A stretch of DNA of 64,000 nt from the NCBI GenBank assembly GCA_016713865.1, contig JADJOG010000045.1, positions 1-64,000 of the forward strand, given 5' to 3'. Under the pieces are notes generated by a model. The model worked only from the letters and a program-made list of their open reading frames with translations, had not been told where the DNA came from and did not search any database. Within the stretch, counting starts at the first letter, position 1, and each line of letters starts with the position of its first letter. The position numbers and the translations under genes are program-made. This DNA comes from Flavobacteriales bacterium. GTDB lineage: Bacteria; Bacteroidota; Bacteroidia; Flavobacteriales_F; PHOS-HE28. Below, one piece after another: positions 35,612-46,520 of the stretch.

Positions 35612-37696
35612 ATGAAACAGATTTCACTTCGTTTCGCAGCCGTGTTGCTGCTCCTGACTGCCGGTCGTATTGAATCGGCTACGGCCCAATCACGAGCTCC
35701 GTTCACCTACCAGGACATGCTCATGCTCGACCGCATTAGCGGCCTGGCCGTGAACCCAGCGGGCACCATTGCGCTCTTCACCGTGCGCGCCACCGACATG
35801 GAGAAGAACCGCGGCGTGAGCACATTGTGGATGAAGGATCTGGTTGATCCGAAGAAGCCCGAGGTGAAGGTGCCTGCGGGTGAGGGCGGCGCAGGGGATG
35901 TTCAGTGGCTGGCGGATGGCAGTGCGTTCTACTTCCTCAGCGGTCGCGGCGAAGGCGGCACCAGCCAGGTTTGGAGGGCCGATGCGAAGGGCATGACCGC
36001 CACGCAGGTGACTCGACTGCCGCTGGATGTGCAGGCTTACAACATTGCACCCGATGGCTCCGGTGTGGTGGTGGCGCTGTCCGTTTTCCCCGACTGCCCC
36101 ACGCTCCCCTGCACCGCGGAGCGACTGGAAGGAGAACCCAAGGGGAAGGCCACCGGCCAGGTGTATGACCGCATCTTCATGCGCCACTGGGACACGTGGA
36201 AGGACGGCACGCGCAACCACCTCTACTACGTGTCGCTGAAGGAGGCCAACGCCCAGCCCGTGCCGCTGATGGCCGGCTTTGACGGCGACTGCCCCACAAT
36301 GCCCTTCGGCGGCAGCGAGGATTTCACGATGTCGAAGGATGGTCGCACGGTCTATTTCAGTGCACGCGTGGCAGGCAAGACCGAGCCTTGGAGCACCAAC
36401 TTCGATCTCTACAGCGTGCCCGTGAGCGGCGGCGCCCCGAAGAATCTCACAGCCAGTAATCCTGCGTGGGATGCGCAGCCGGTGATCTCGCCGGATGGAA
36501 CCAAGCTCGCCTACAAGGCCATGATGCGCCCCGGATACGAGGCCGATCGCTTCCAGCTGAAGGTGATGGACATCGCCACCGGGGCCGTCACCGACGTGGC
36601 GTCCACCTGGGACCGCAGTTCGAGCAGCCTCGCCTGGAGCCGCGATGGCAAGAGCCTGCTCGTTACCGCCGATGACATTGGCAAGCACCGCCTCTTCCGC
36701 ATCGACGTCAAGACCAGCGCGGTCACGCCTCTGAGCACCGACGGCCACCTCGATGCCTTCGCGGAAACCCCCAAGGCCTTCGTGTTCCAGAAGAGCGGCT
36801 TGCACGGCCCAGCGCAGTTGTATGCGAGCGCGCCCAAAGCGAAGGCCATCGATCTAGGCGGAACAGCTCTCACGCAGGTGAATGCATCGCTCAAGGAGAA
36901 AGCCTTCGGCGCGTATGAGCAATTCAGCTTCCCCGGCTGGAACAACGAGACCGTTTACGGCTATGTGCTGAAGCCCGCCAACTACACCGAAGGGAAGAAG
37001 TACCCCGTGGCTTTCCTCATCCATGGTGGTCCGCAGGGCAGCTTCGGTGATGGTTGGAGCTACCGCTGGAACCCGCAGACCTACGCTGGGCAAGGCTATG
37101 CGGTGGTGATGATCGACTTCCATGGCAGCACCGGCTACGGCCAGGCCTTCACCGATGCCATCAACGAGCACTGGGGCGACCGTCCGCTGGAGGATTTGCA
37201 GAAGGGTCTGGCCTTCGCGCTAGGCAAGTACCCCTTCCTCGATGGCGAGAACGTGGCGGCGCTCGGCGCGAGCTACGGCGGTTTCATGGTCAACTGGATC
37301 GCCGGTGTATGGAACACGCCCTTCAAGGCGCTCGTGTCGCACTGTGGCATCTTCGATGCGCGTGCCATGGGCTACAGCACCGAGGAGCTCTGGTTCACCG
37401 ACTGGGAGAACGGCGGTAGCGTGTTCGCCAAACCCGCCAACTACGAGACCTTCAACCCGCTGCTGCACGCCGACAAATGGCGCGCTCCGATGCTCGTGAT
37501 CCATGGCGACAAGGACTTCCGCGTGCCGCTCACTCAGGGCATCGGCAGCTTCACCGCTTGTCAGGCTAAGGGCATCGAGAGCAAGTACCTGCGCTTCCCC
37601 GACGAGAACCATTGGGTGCTGAAGCCGCAGAACTCCATGCAATGGCACCGCGAGGTATTCGGCTGGCTGGAGAAGCACATCGGCAAAGGGCGCTGA
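35612..37696 (+). CDS. S9 family (prolyl oligopeptidase-like) exported peptidase
   Basis: About 694 residues with a signal peptide (MKQISLRFAAVLLLLTAGRIESATA). The N-terminal half is a WD40-like beta-propeller (repeats such as ISPDGTKLAY, SKDGRTVYFS). The C-terminal half is an alpha/beta hydrolase with the nucleophile in GASYGGFMVNW, acid in HGDKDFRVPL and His in DENHWVLKP. This order matches dipeptidyl aminopeptidase / acylaminoacyl peptidase enzymes that trim peptides in the periplasm. Start chosen for the signal peptide. The ORF is intact and followed by the metH riboswitch. Confidence 0.92.
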   Translation: MKQISLRFAAVLLLLTAGRIESATAQSRAPFTYQDMLMLDRISGLAVNPAGTIALFTVRATDMEKNRGVSTLWMKDLVDPKKPEVKVPAGEGGAGDVQWLADGSAFYFLSGRGEGGTSQVWRADAKGMTATQVTRLPLDVQAYNIAPDGSGVVVALSVFPDCPTLPCTAERLEGEPKGKATGQVYDRIFMRHWDTWKDGTRNHLYYVSLKEANAQPVPLMAGFDGDCPTMPFGGSEDFTMSKDGRTVYFSARVAGKTEPWSTNFDLYSVPVSGGAPKNLTASNPAWDAQPVISPDGTKLAYKAMMRPGYEADRFQLKVMDIATGAVTDVASTWDRSSSSLAWSRDGKSLLVTADDIGKHRLFRIDVKTSAVTPLSTDGHLDAFAETPKAFVFQKSGLHGPAQLYASAPKAKAIDLGGTALTQVNASLKEKAFGAYEQFSFPGWNNETVYGYVLKPANYTEGKKYPVAFLIHGGPQGSFGDGWSYRWNPQTYAGQGYAVVMIDFHGSTGYGQAFTDAINEHWGDRPLEDLQKGLAFALGKYPFLDGENVAALGASYGGFMVNWIAGVWNTPFKALVSHCGIFDARAMGYSTEELWFTDWENGGSVFAKPANYETFNPLLHADKWRAPMLVIHGDKDFRVPLTQGIGSFTACQAKGIESKYLRFPDENHWVLKPQNSMQWHREVFGWLEKHIGKGR

Positions 37697-37709
37697 CGAT
37701 CACACTTCT

Positions 37710-37717
37710 ATATTCGC
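37710..37717 (+). promoter_or_regulatory. Candidate -7 element of the metH leader (TATATTCG)
   Basis: TATATTCG fits TAnnTTYG and lies about 15 bases before the first paired element of the SAM riboswitch, the distance expected for a transcript starting just ahead of the aptamer. Confidence 0.5.
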
Positions 37718-37730
37718 CCCGCGTTCATTC

Positions 37731-37853
37731 CATCGCTTATCCAGAAAGGCAGAGGGACTGGCCCTGTGAAGCCTTGGCAACCGTCCGGTGGTGATTCATC
37801 GGGTAGGTGCTAAATCCAGCCCCGACTTCGTCGGGGAGAGATGAGCCGCGATC
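37731..37853 (+). promoter_or_regulatory. SAM-I (S-box) riboswitch aptamer
   Basis: The core consensus is directly readable: CTTATCCAGAAAGGCAGAGGGACTGG in sequence order (37736-37761), then GGCCCTGTGAAGCC, GGCAACC, GGTGCTAAATCC and the closing GAGAGATGAG. These are the kink-turn, the J1/2 bases and the SAM-binding core of SAM-I riboswitches. It precedes metH and ends about 30 bases before an intrinsic terminator, so high S-adenosylmethionine should stop transcription of methionine synthase. Confidence 0.9.
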
Positions 37854-37883
37854 AGGAAGCAAGTCCCGCAAGGGAACATTGAT

Positions 37884-37914
37884 GCCTCATCCGGTCCCTC
37901 GGGTGGGGCTTTTT
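37884..37914 (+). terminator. Intrinsic terminator of the SAM riboswitch
   Basis: GCCTCATCCG (37884-37893) pairs over ten positions (three G-U) with CGGGTGGGGC (37900-37909), followed at once by TTTTT. It sits between the aptamer and the metH ATG and is the expected off-switch. Confidence 0.85.
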
Positions 37915-37946
37915 CATTTCTGGGAGCGAGGGGAGAACGGCGAAGC

Positions 37947-38948
37947 ATGAAAACGATCGAACAACTCGCCCAAGAGCGCATCCTCGTCCTCGACGGCGCC
38001 ATGGGCACCATGATCCAGAAGCTCGGCCTCACCGAGGAGGACTTCCATCCGCCCGGCATGGAGGACCACAAGATCCTGCTGAAGGGCAACAACGAGCTGC
38101 TCTCGCTTTCGCGGCCCGATGCCATCCGCACCATCCACGAGCAATACCTCGCGGCCGGCGCCGACATCGTGGAGACGAACACCTTCTCCGCCACCACCAT
38201 CGCGCAGGCCGAGCACGAATGCAGCCACCTCGCGCGTGAGCTGAACCTCGCCTCCGTGCGCCTCGCCAAAGAAGCTTGCGCGAAGTACACCGCCATGGAT
38301 CCGAGCAAACCGCGCTTCGTGGCCGGCGCCATCGGGCCCATGAACAAGACCGCCTCGCTCAGTCCCGATGTGAACGACCCCGGCTACCGCGCCGTCACCT
38401 TCGATCAACTTGTTGCTGCATACAAAGAGCAGGTGGAGGCCATGCTCGATGCCGACGTGGACATCCTGCTGGTGGAGACCATCTTCGACACGCTCAACGC
38501 CAAGGCCGCCTTCTTCGCCATCGACGAGGTATTCCGAGGGCAGGGCACGCGCGTGCCGCTCATGTGCAGCGTCACCATCACCGATGCCAGCGGGCGCACC
38601 CTCAGCGGCCAGACCATCGAGGCCTTCCTCATCAGCATGCAGCATGTGCCGCTCTTCAGCATGGGCCTCAACTGCGCGCTGGGCGCGGCCCAGATGCGGC
38701 CCTACCTGGAGGTGATCGCCGAGCAGAGCCCCTGCCGCGTGAGCGTTTACCCCAACGCCGGCCTGCCCGACCAGATGGGCGAGTACCGCGAAACGCCCGA
38801 GGTCACCGCGCGTCTCGTGGGCGAGTTCATGGCCAACGGCTGGGTGAACGTGGTGGGCGGATGCTGCGGGACGACGCCGGAGCATATCGCGGCACTGGCG
38901 AAGGAGGCGGGGAAACATGCGCCGCGGACAACACCGGTGCTGGCATGA
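37947..38948 (+). CDS. metH: Methionine synthase, N-terminal half (homocysteine-binding domain as a separate protein)
   Basis: The 333-residue product is only the homocysteine-binding barrel of cobalamin-dependent MetH. It opens RILVLDGAMGTMIQKLGL, has VETNTFSATTIAQAEH, and carries the zinc ligands: an isolated Cys in LNCALGA and the terminal pair in GGCCGTTPEHI. It stops naturally at 38948 after KHAPRTTPVLA. Split metH genes occur in Bacteroidota, with this half and the pterin/B12/activation half as separate adjacent genes. Here an immunity-like gene lies between them. Controlled by the upstream SAM riboswitch. Confidence 0.9.
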   Translation: MKTIEQLAQERILVLDGAMGTMIQKLGLTEEDFHPPGMEDHKILLKGNNELLSLSRPDAIRTIHEQYLAAGADIVETNTFSATTIAQAEHECSHLARELNLASVRLAKEACAKYTAMDPSKPRFVAGAIGPMNKTASLSPDVNDPGYRAVTFDQLVAAYKEQVEAMLDADVDILLVETIFDTLNAKAAFFAIDEVFRGQGTRVPLMCSVTITDASGRTLSGQTIEAFLISMQHVPLFSMGLNCALGAAQMRPYLEVIAEQSPCRVSVYPNAGLPDQMGEYRETPEVTARLVGEFMANGWVNVVGGCCGTTPEHIAALAKEAGKHAPRTTPVLA

Positions 38949-38970
38949 ACGCTTCTTTCTTGGGTTGTTT

Positions 38971-39062
38971 GGGCGTGCCCCCTCGCAAAGCCTTGGGGTC
39001 GCGCTTTCCGCTGTACTCCTCGCTCGTTCCTCGCTGCGGGGTGCCGCTCCAATCGCTCACGC
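38971..39062. repeat. Palindrome-rich GC element beside the immunity gene
   Basis: About 92 bases starting GGGCGTGCCCC and ending GCTCACGC; the outer GCGTG and CACGC can pair and inner C-rich and G-rich words (CCCCTCGC, CTTGGGG, GCGGGGTGCC) give further pairing. It is non-coding and lies in the gap before the CDI-type immunity gene. Elements of this appearance are common beside toxin and immunity cassettes in Bacteroidota in my experience; I see no second copy in the window. Confidence 0.5.
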
Positions 39063-39093
39063 AATTTCGGCTCTGACCTGAAGTGATCGTCAC

Positions 39094-39537
39094 ATGAAGA
39101 AGGGCACACACGAGAAGAGCATCAGTGAACTCGAAGGCTGGACTTGGACGGACCCAATTCCCTCCGCTGATGACTCGTCCGGTACCGTGCTCCGCTTCTA
39201 CCGACTCCACCGAACGCCGATCAAGGATCTGGATCTCGGTGATCTGAGGTTTCTGATCGGTCAGAACGCCGCGTTGGAGCACCTCGTGCCCATGGCATTG
39301 GATCAACTGAGGAAGAACCTGTTCGTCGAAACAGACTACTACCCTGGTGACCTTCTTCAAGCTCTGTTCTCGATCAACGACGAACCGAGTTATTGGACCG
39401 CACATCCGGATCATCGCCAGATATTGATCCGACTTTACGAGGACAACATGAGACAAACTCCAACTGTGGAGATGTCCTCAGGTGACTTGAAGAAGATCGA
39501 ACGTGAGTATGAGAAGTTCAAAGCACAGTTAGTCTGA
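39094..39537 (+). CDS. CDI-type immunity protein (CdiI_2-like), orphan
   Basis: 147 residues matching the contact-dependent growth inhibition immunity family: SISELEGWTW at the start, then YRLHRTPIKDLDLGDLRFLIGQ, LEHLVPMALDQLRKNLFVE and YYPGDLLQALFSI. Such proteins bind and neutralise the C-terminal toxin of a contact-dependent or similar polymorphic toxin. No toxin gene is nearby, so it is an orphan, giving protection against a neighbour's toxin. It is inserted between the two metH halves, its stop one base from the second half. Its codon use looks less GC-rich than its neighbours, suggesting transfer. Confidence 0.82.
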   Translation: MKKGTHEKSISELEGWTWTDPIPSADDSSGTVLRFYRLHRTPIKDLDLGDLRFLIGQNAALEHLVPMALDQLRKNLFVETDYYPGDLLQALFSINDEPSYWTAHPDHRQILIRLYEDNMRQTPTVEMSSGDLKKIEREYEKFKAQLV

Positions 39538-39538
39538 C

Positions 39539-42073
<2,535 letters not shown>

Positions 42074-42105
42074 ACCCCAATAGCCCTTTCCCGTATGAAC
42101 GGGCC

Positions 42106-43347
42106 GTGAAATTGGCCCGCATTCTCTTCTTGCTGGTCGTTGCTGCTAGTGCGTTGCCCGCGCTGGCGCAGCGCACCGCCGCTCCGCTCACGCAGGAGAA
42201 CGGCGATTGCATGGGCGCCATCTTCATCGCCGATTCGGTCTTACACCAGCCGCAGGCCGTGCGCGGTTTCGGCAACAAGCTCGAGATCAAGGAGAACCCC
42301 AGCGACCACACCCAGTGGTTCGAGCGCGAGCATCACAGCACCTGGTACAAGTTCCGCAGCCCCGCCACCACCACGCTCAGCTTCAGCATCATCCCCGACA
42401 ACATCGAGGACGACATCGACTTCCTAGTTTTCGAGGGCGCCATACCCGGCATCTGCGACAAGATTATGGGCAAGCAGGTGCAGCCCATCCGCAGCAACAT
42501 CTCGCGCAACGACAAGAGCAACCGCTCCATCTGCGGCTTGCGCAAGGATGCCCCCGACAACTATGTGCGCAGCGGTGTGGGCAGCAGCTTCAGCCGCGCC
42601 ATAGAGGTGAAGCAAGGCGACCTCTTCTATATCGCGATCGATTACCAAGACCGTCCAATCGCTGGTTACACGATCAAGTTCCACTACGACCCTCCGCCAC
42701 CGCCGCCCGAGCCGGAGCCCGAGGAGGACAAGAAGAAGAAACAACAACTGCTGATCACCGTGGTGGATGGCAAGACCGGCAAACCCGTGGATGCCAACCT
42801 CACCATCGATGGCATGCGCTTCAACGAAGTGGTGGAGGCCAAGGGCAAGAGCAGCTACCAGTTCGAGATGGACATGTACCGCAACCTGAAGATCGGCTGC
42901 GTGCGCCAAGGCTATATGTTCCAGACCGTGCGCGTGAAGGGCAGCACCGAGCCAGAAGTGAAGGTTGAGGTGAGGTTGAACCCAGTAGGCGCGGGCGAGC
43001 GCGTGGTGCTCGATGATATCCGCTTCGTGGGCAATGAGGACAAGGTGATGCGCCAGAGCGAGGCCAGCTTGCTGCTCCTATTGCGCTTCCTGCAACTCAA
43101 TCCCAAGGTGCGCATCGAGATCGAGGGCCACGTGAACGGCCCCACCTTCAAGAACAAGAAGGAGTTCATCGACCTGAGCACATCGCGATCAAAGACCGTT
43201 TATGACTTCCTCGTGGTGAACGACGTGGAGCCGAACCGCCTATCCTACGTGGGCCTCGGTAACTCCCAGATGCTCTATCCCAGCCCGAAAAACAAGGAAG
43301 AGAGCGAGGCCAACCGCCGCGTAGAGATCAAGGTGCTGGGTAATTAG
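42106..43347 (+). CDS. OmpA-family outer-membrane or peptidoglycan-binding protein
   Basis: 413 residues starting at a GTG with a signal peptide (KLARILFLLVVAASALPALAQ). The mature N-terminal part (residues about 30-190) is an unrecognised beta-rich domain with HSTWYKFRSPATTTLSFSI, as found at the start of gliding- and T9SS-associated proteins. A proline-rich linker follows (residues about 195-212), then a CNA-like or regulatory beta domain (VDGKTGKPVDANLTIDG). The C-terminal OmpA domain has RIEIEGHVNGPTFKN, then STSRSKTVYDFLV and NRRVEIKVLGN. It lies 32 bases after metH. Confidence 0.8.
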   Translation: MKLARILFLLVVAASALPALAQRTAAPLTQENGDCMGAIFIADSVLHQPQAVRGFGNKLEIKENPSDHTQWFEREHHSTWYKFRSPATTTLSFSIIPDNIEDDIDFLVFEGAIPGICDKIMGKQVQPIRSNISRNDKSNRSICGLRKDAPDNYVRSGVGSSFSRAIEVKQGDLFYIAIDYQDRPIAGYTIKFHYDPPPPPPEPEPEEDKKKKQQLLITVVDGKTGKPVDANLTIDGMRFNEVVEAKGKSSYQFEMDMYRNLKIGCVRQGYMFQTVRVKGSTEPEVKVEVRLNPVGAGERVVLDDIRFVGNEDKVMRQSEASLLLLLRFLQLNPKVRIEIEGHVNGPTFKNKKEFIDLSTSRSKTVYDFLVVNDVEPNRLSYVGLGNSQMLYPSPKNKEESEANRRVEIKVLGN

Positions 43348-43470
43348 CGCTGGCGCAGTTGAGCCTTTTGCATTTTTAATTCTTCTCCGAAGTTTCCTTC
43401 CCATCCCTCACCATCCGTTCGCCCTTCCCGCCGCTCATCACAGCCCTCCTCCCAGGCTGAGGCTCCCCGG

Positions 43471-43478
43471 TACTTTTG
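43471..43478 (+). promoter_or_regulatory. Perfect -7 element of the TolC-family gene (TACTTTTG)
   Basis: TACTTTTG is an exact match to TAnnTTTG, 35 bases before the ATG at 43514, in the only gap upstream of the gene. Confidence 0.6.
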
Positions 43479-43513
43479 GTCCGTTCCCGCATTCCCAGCG
43501 GGAGAACCGGAAC

Positions 43514-44931
43514 ATGAGAGCCTTCTTTTCCTCGCGGCCTTGCTTTGCGGAGCCACCGCCTTCGCCCAGCAAGCCTGGACCCTTGAGCAATGCGTGAAGC
43601 GCGCCGAGGAGCGCAGCTTGGCGGTGCTCAATGCCCAGCTCGATGCCGACCTGGCCGACAAGACCAAGGACCAAGGCTATTGGGCTTTGGCCCCCGACCT
43701 GAACGGCGGCGCCACGCACGGTTACAACTACGGCCGTGTGATCGATCGCTTCACCAACACCTTCGCGAACGACCGGGTGCAGACGAACAACTTCTACCTG
43801 AGCAGCACGCTGAGCTTGTTCGAGGGCTTCCGCAAGCAAGGGGTGATCAAGCGGAACGAGGTTGATGCGAAGGCCGCGCGTTTGGGCATTGAAGCTGCCC
43901 GCAATCAAGCGCGGCTCGAAACGGTGCAAGCCTTCCTCGATGTGGTGGCGCTGCGCGAACGCAAGGCCGCCGCTGAAGCACAAGCGGCAAGCACGCGCGA
44001 ACAGATCGCGCGCACCGATGCTTTGGTTGAGGCGGGCCGTGTGGCGCGCGCCGATCTGCTCGCGATTGAATCGCAATTGGCACAAGAGGAATTCACCATC
44101 GTGGATCTCGGCAACCAAGCCGATCAGCGCATGCTCGCTTTGGGCCGCGCACTTCAATTGGAGCCGCAAGAGATGCTCAGCTTCAACATCCAAGCACCTG
44201 CCATCAGCGGGCTGCGCATCACGGAACCGACGGTCGATCCAAGTGAAGTGCTCGGGAACGTGCTGCGCACCAATCCCAGTTTCGCGCAGGCAGAGACGCA
44301 GGTGGAAAGCGCCGAGAAAGGTATTGGGATCGCACGGGCGGGCAGTTTGCCCACGCTCGGCGTGAACGGCTCTCTCGGAACTGGATATAGCGGTCGCAAC
44401 TTCCAGCAAGTGGGAGAGCCCATCCTCGGCAATCCGGTGGTCATCGGCAGTACGCTCGGTGGAGATCTGGTGTACGCGCCGACCTTCGATGTGAACACCG
44501 AGCTCACACCGTTCGGCACCCAACTGGATCAGAACCTGAACCAGAGCATTCTCTTCCAACTCAACGTGCCGCTCTTCAATCAGAAGCAGAACCGCTTGGC
44601 CATCGACCGTGCGCGGGTGCAGCACGAGCGCGCGCGCAATAGCCTCACCGCTGTTCGCAATGACTTGCAGCGCAATGTGCTCGACGCCATTGTGGCGCAG
44701 CGCTCGGCCTACAAGCAGTTCCTGGCCGCGCAAAAGGCCGTGGATGCCGCAACACTCAACGAGGCCTACGCCACCGAGCGCTTCACGCAGGGCGTGATCA
44801 CCAGCATGGAGCTGGCCACCGTGAAGGCCACCGTGAACCGCTCACAGGCAGACCAGATCGCCGCCAAGTACCAGTACCTGATGGCGCAGAAGTACCTCGA
44901 GATCCTGCAAGGGATACCCGTTTCTTTGTAA
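43514..44931 (+). CDS. TolC-family outer-membrane efflux protein (frameshift in the signal peptide)
   Basis: About 470 residues. The ATG at 43514 opens a signal peptide (frame repaired near 43525 to LLFLAALLCGATAFAQ); an internal TTG at 43540 is the only start in the uninterrupted frame. The mature part has the TolC repeat: WTLEQCVKRAEERSLAV in the first half and again VNVPLFNQKQNR-type segments in the second, long coiled-coil helices and GVNGSLGTGYSGRN-type strands. It would form the outer-membrane channel of a type I or RND exporter, whose other parts are not in the window. Ends two bases before tsaB. Confidence 0.85.
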
Positions 44932-44933
44932 GC

Positions 44934-45605
44934 GTGCCGCTGATCCTCTGCATCGAGACCGCCACCAAGCTCTGCTCCGTTGCGCTTGGTCGCAACGGCG
45001 TGCTGCTCGCGGAACGCGACCTCGAAAGCGAGAAGCACATCCATGCGGAGAAGGTGAATGTCTTCATCGACGAGGTGCTGCGCGAAGCGGGTATCGCCAT
45101 GAATGAACTGAATGCGGTCGCCGTGGGCATCGGCCCGGGCAGCTACACGGGGCTGCGCATCGGGCTCAGCGCTGCGAAGGGCCTTTGCTTCGCCCTACGC
45201 ATCCCCATCATCGGCATTGGCACCTTGGAAACGCTGGTGAGCGCGAGTGGCATCCGTGATGGTGTGCTCTTCCCTATGATCGATGCGCGGCGCATGGAGG
45301 TGTTCACGCAGCGCTACGCGGAAGGCATGGCAGGAGAAGAGCACCCGCTTGTGCTCGATGAGGCATGGGCGCAACAGGTCGGCGCATGTTCGGTCTTCGG
45401 CGATGGCGCCGACAAGGCTGAAGCGCTATGGATGAAGCACGTTGGCATCACGCATCTGCGCGATATCCGTCCGCATGCGCGCGCCATGGTTGCTTTGGCA
45501 GAGCAGCGATTGCTCGAAGGCCTGATCGATGACCTGGCCTACTTGGTGCCGCGCTATGGCAAGGAAGCCAAGGTGACGCAACCGAAGAAGGCGCAACGAC
45601 CTTGA
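44934..45605 (+). CDS. tsaB: tRNA threonylcarbamoyladenosine biosynthesis protein TsaB
   Basis: A partner of TsaD in making the t6A modification of tRNAs read at ANN codons. 223 residues from a GTG: LILCIETATKLCSVALG, then HAEKVNVFIDEVLREAG, IGPGSYTGLRIGLSAAKGL (the GPGSYTG loop diagnostic of TsaB), VSASGIRDGVLFPMIDARRMEVF, and a C-terminal YLVPRYGKEAK. The ORF is intact and essential in most bacteria. It is two bases after the TolC-family gene, so the two may be cotranscribed, though they share no function. Confidence 0.95.
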   Translation: MPLILCIETATKLCSVALGRNGVLLAERDLESEKHIHAEKVNVFIDEVLREAGIAMNELNAVAVGIGPGSYTGLRIGLSAAKGLCFALRIPIIGIGTLETLVSASGIRDGVLFPMIDARRMEVFTQRYAEGMAGEEHPLVLDEAWAQQVGACSVFGDGADKAEALWMKHVGITHLRDIRPHARAMVALAEQRLLEGLIDDLAYLVPRYGKEAKVTQPKKAQRP

Positions 45606-45611
45606 ATGTCC

Positions 45612-46520
45612 TCACCGCCGCGTGGCTGTGAGCTTCAGCACGTGGATGTTGCCCGTCGCGAGGTCCTTCCGCAAGCGCGCCTTGGGCAGCATGGTAGCTT
45701 CTTCATACACGTATTCGTCGCGGCTCACCTGTTTATCACCGAGCCAATACTCGCCAGCGATCACATTGCCAGCCGAATCATACTGCCAGCGATGGTGGGT
45801 GATCCGCGATTGCGCCAGATCAGGCTGCTCCGTGCGTTCCGCGAGGCGCCCATTTTCATCGTAGCTGAAGTCGATGCGGCCACGGCGACGGCTCACGAGG
45901 TATTCATCCTCGATGCGGAGCAAGTAGCCCTGCCTGTTGCTGATGAATACCTGATTCCGGTACGGCAGTTCGAGGTTGTTCAGGAACGACTTGCGCAAGG
46001 TGGTGTCGTTCAGCTGCGTGTAGCGGTAGCGCTCTGCGCTGATCTCGATGGTGGCGCCGGGAACCAGCTCATACCGGTTGGTTCCGCGGTTCTCGATGCG
46101 CTGGTACACCTCCCTCGTCACACGTCCGTGCTCATCGTGCTCCATGGCGAAGGCGAAATGCCCGCCGAGGTCGTTGCGCAAGCGGCGCATGGTGCGGCCC
46201 TGCGCATCGCGCTCGTAGGTCACGCTCGCCGTGTCGCGGCCGGTACCGGGCTGGCCATACGAGGTATTGCTGTACACCATGCGGCCATCGGCATCGAAGC
46301 GGAAGAGCAAGCGGTCGCGCTCGTTGCGCATGGGCTCGCCGTCACGCTTGACCATGCGCTCGCCCACGAAGCCGGCGATGCCGTTGCGCGCGATGAAGCG
46401 CTCATTGAACACCGGCACATCGGGATCATCCGTGCTGGGCAGAAGCAGCAAGGCCTGGCTCCTCGCGCTGGAAGCGAAGGCGAATGGAAGGAAGAGGAAG
46501 ACGGAACGGGAGAGTCTCAT
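45612..46520 (-). CDS. Exported hypothetical protein with YD/RHS-like repeats
   Basis: 302 residues with a signal peptide (MRLSRSVFLFLPFAFASSARSQA). The mature part contains short repeats resembling YD/RHS units, for example RFDADGRMVYSNTSYGQPG, TYERDAQGRTMRRLRNDLG, EHDEHGRVTREVYQR and FSYDENGRLAERTEQ. There is no C-terminal toxin or sorting domain. It may be a surface or periplasmic protein; the function is unknown. It overlaps the YyaL/DUF255 gene by four bases, the usual sign of an operon. Confidence 0.65.
   Translation of the reverse strand: MRLSRSVFLFLPFAFASSARSQALLLLPSTDDPDVPVFNERFIARNGIAGFVGERMVKRDGEPMRNERDRLLFRFDADGRMVYSNTSYGQPGTGRDTASVTYERDAQGRTMRRLRNDLGGHFAFAMEHDEHGRVTREVYQRIENRGTNRYELVPGATIEISAERYRYTQLNDTTLRKSFLNNLELPYRNQVFISNRQGYLLRIEDEYLVSRRRGRIDFSYDENGRLAERTEQPDLAQSRITHHRWQYDSAGNVIAGEYWLGDKQVSRDEYVYEEATMLPKARLRKDLATGNIHVLKLTATRR

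Noticed and set aside
38971..39062. Integron attC site
   Set aside because: No integrase gene, no GTTRRRY-type core at the ends and no array of cassettes; only the palindromic nature is shared.
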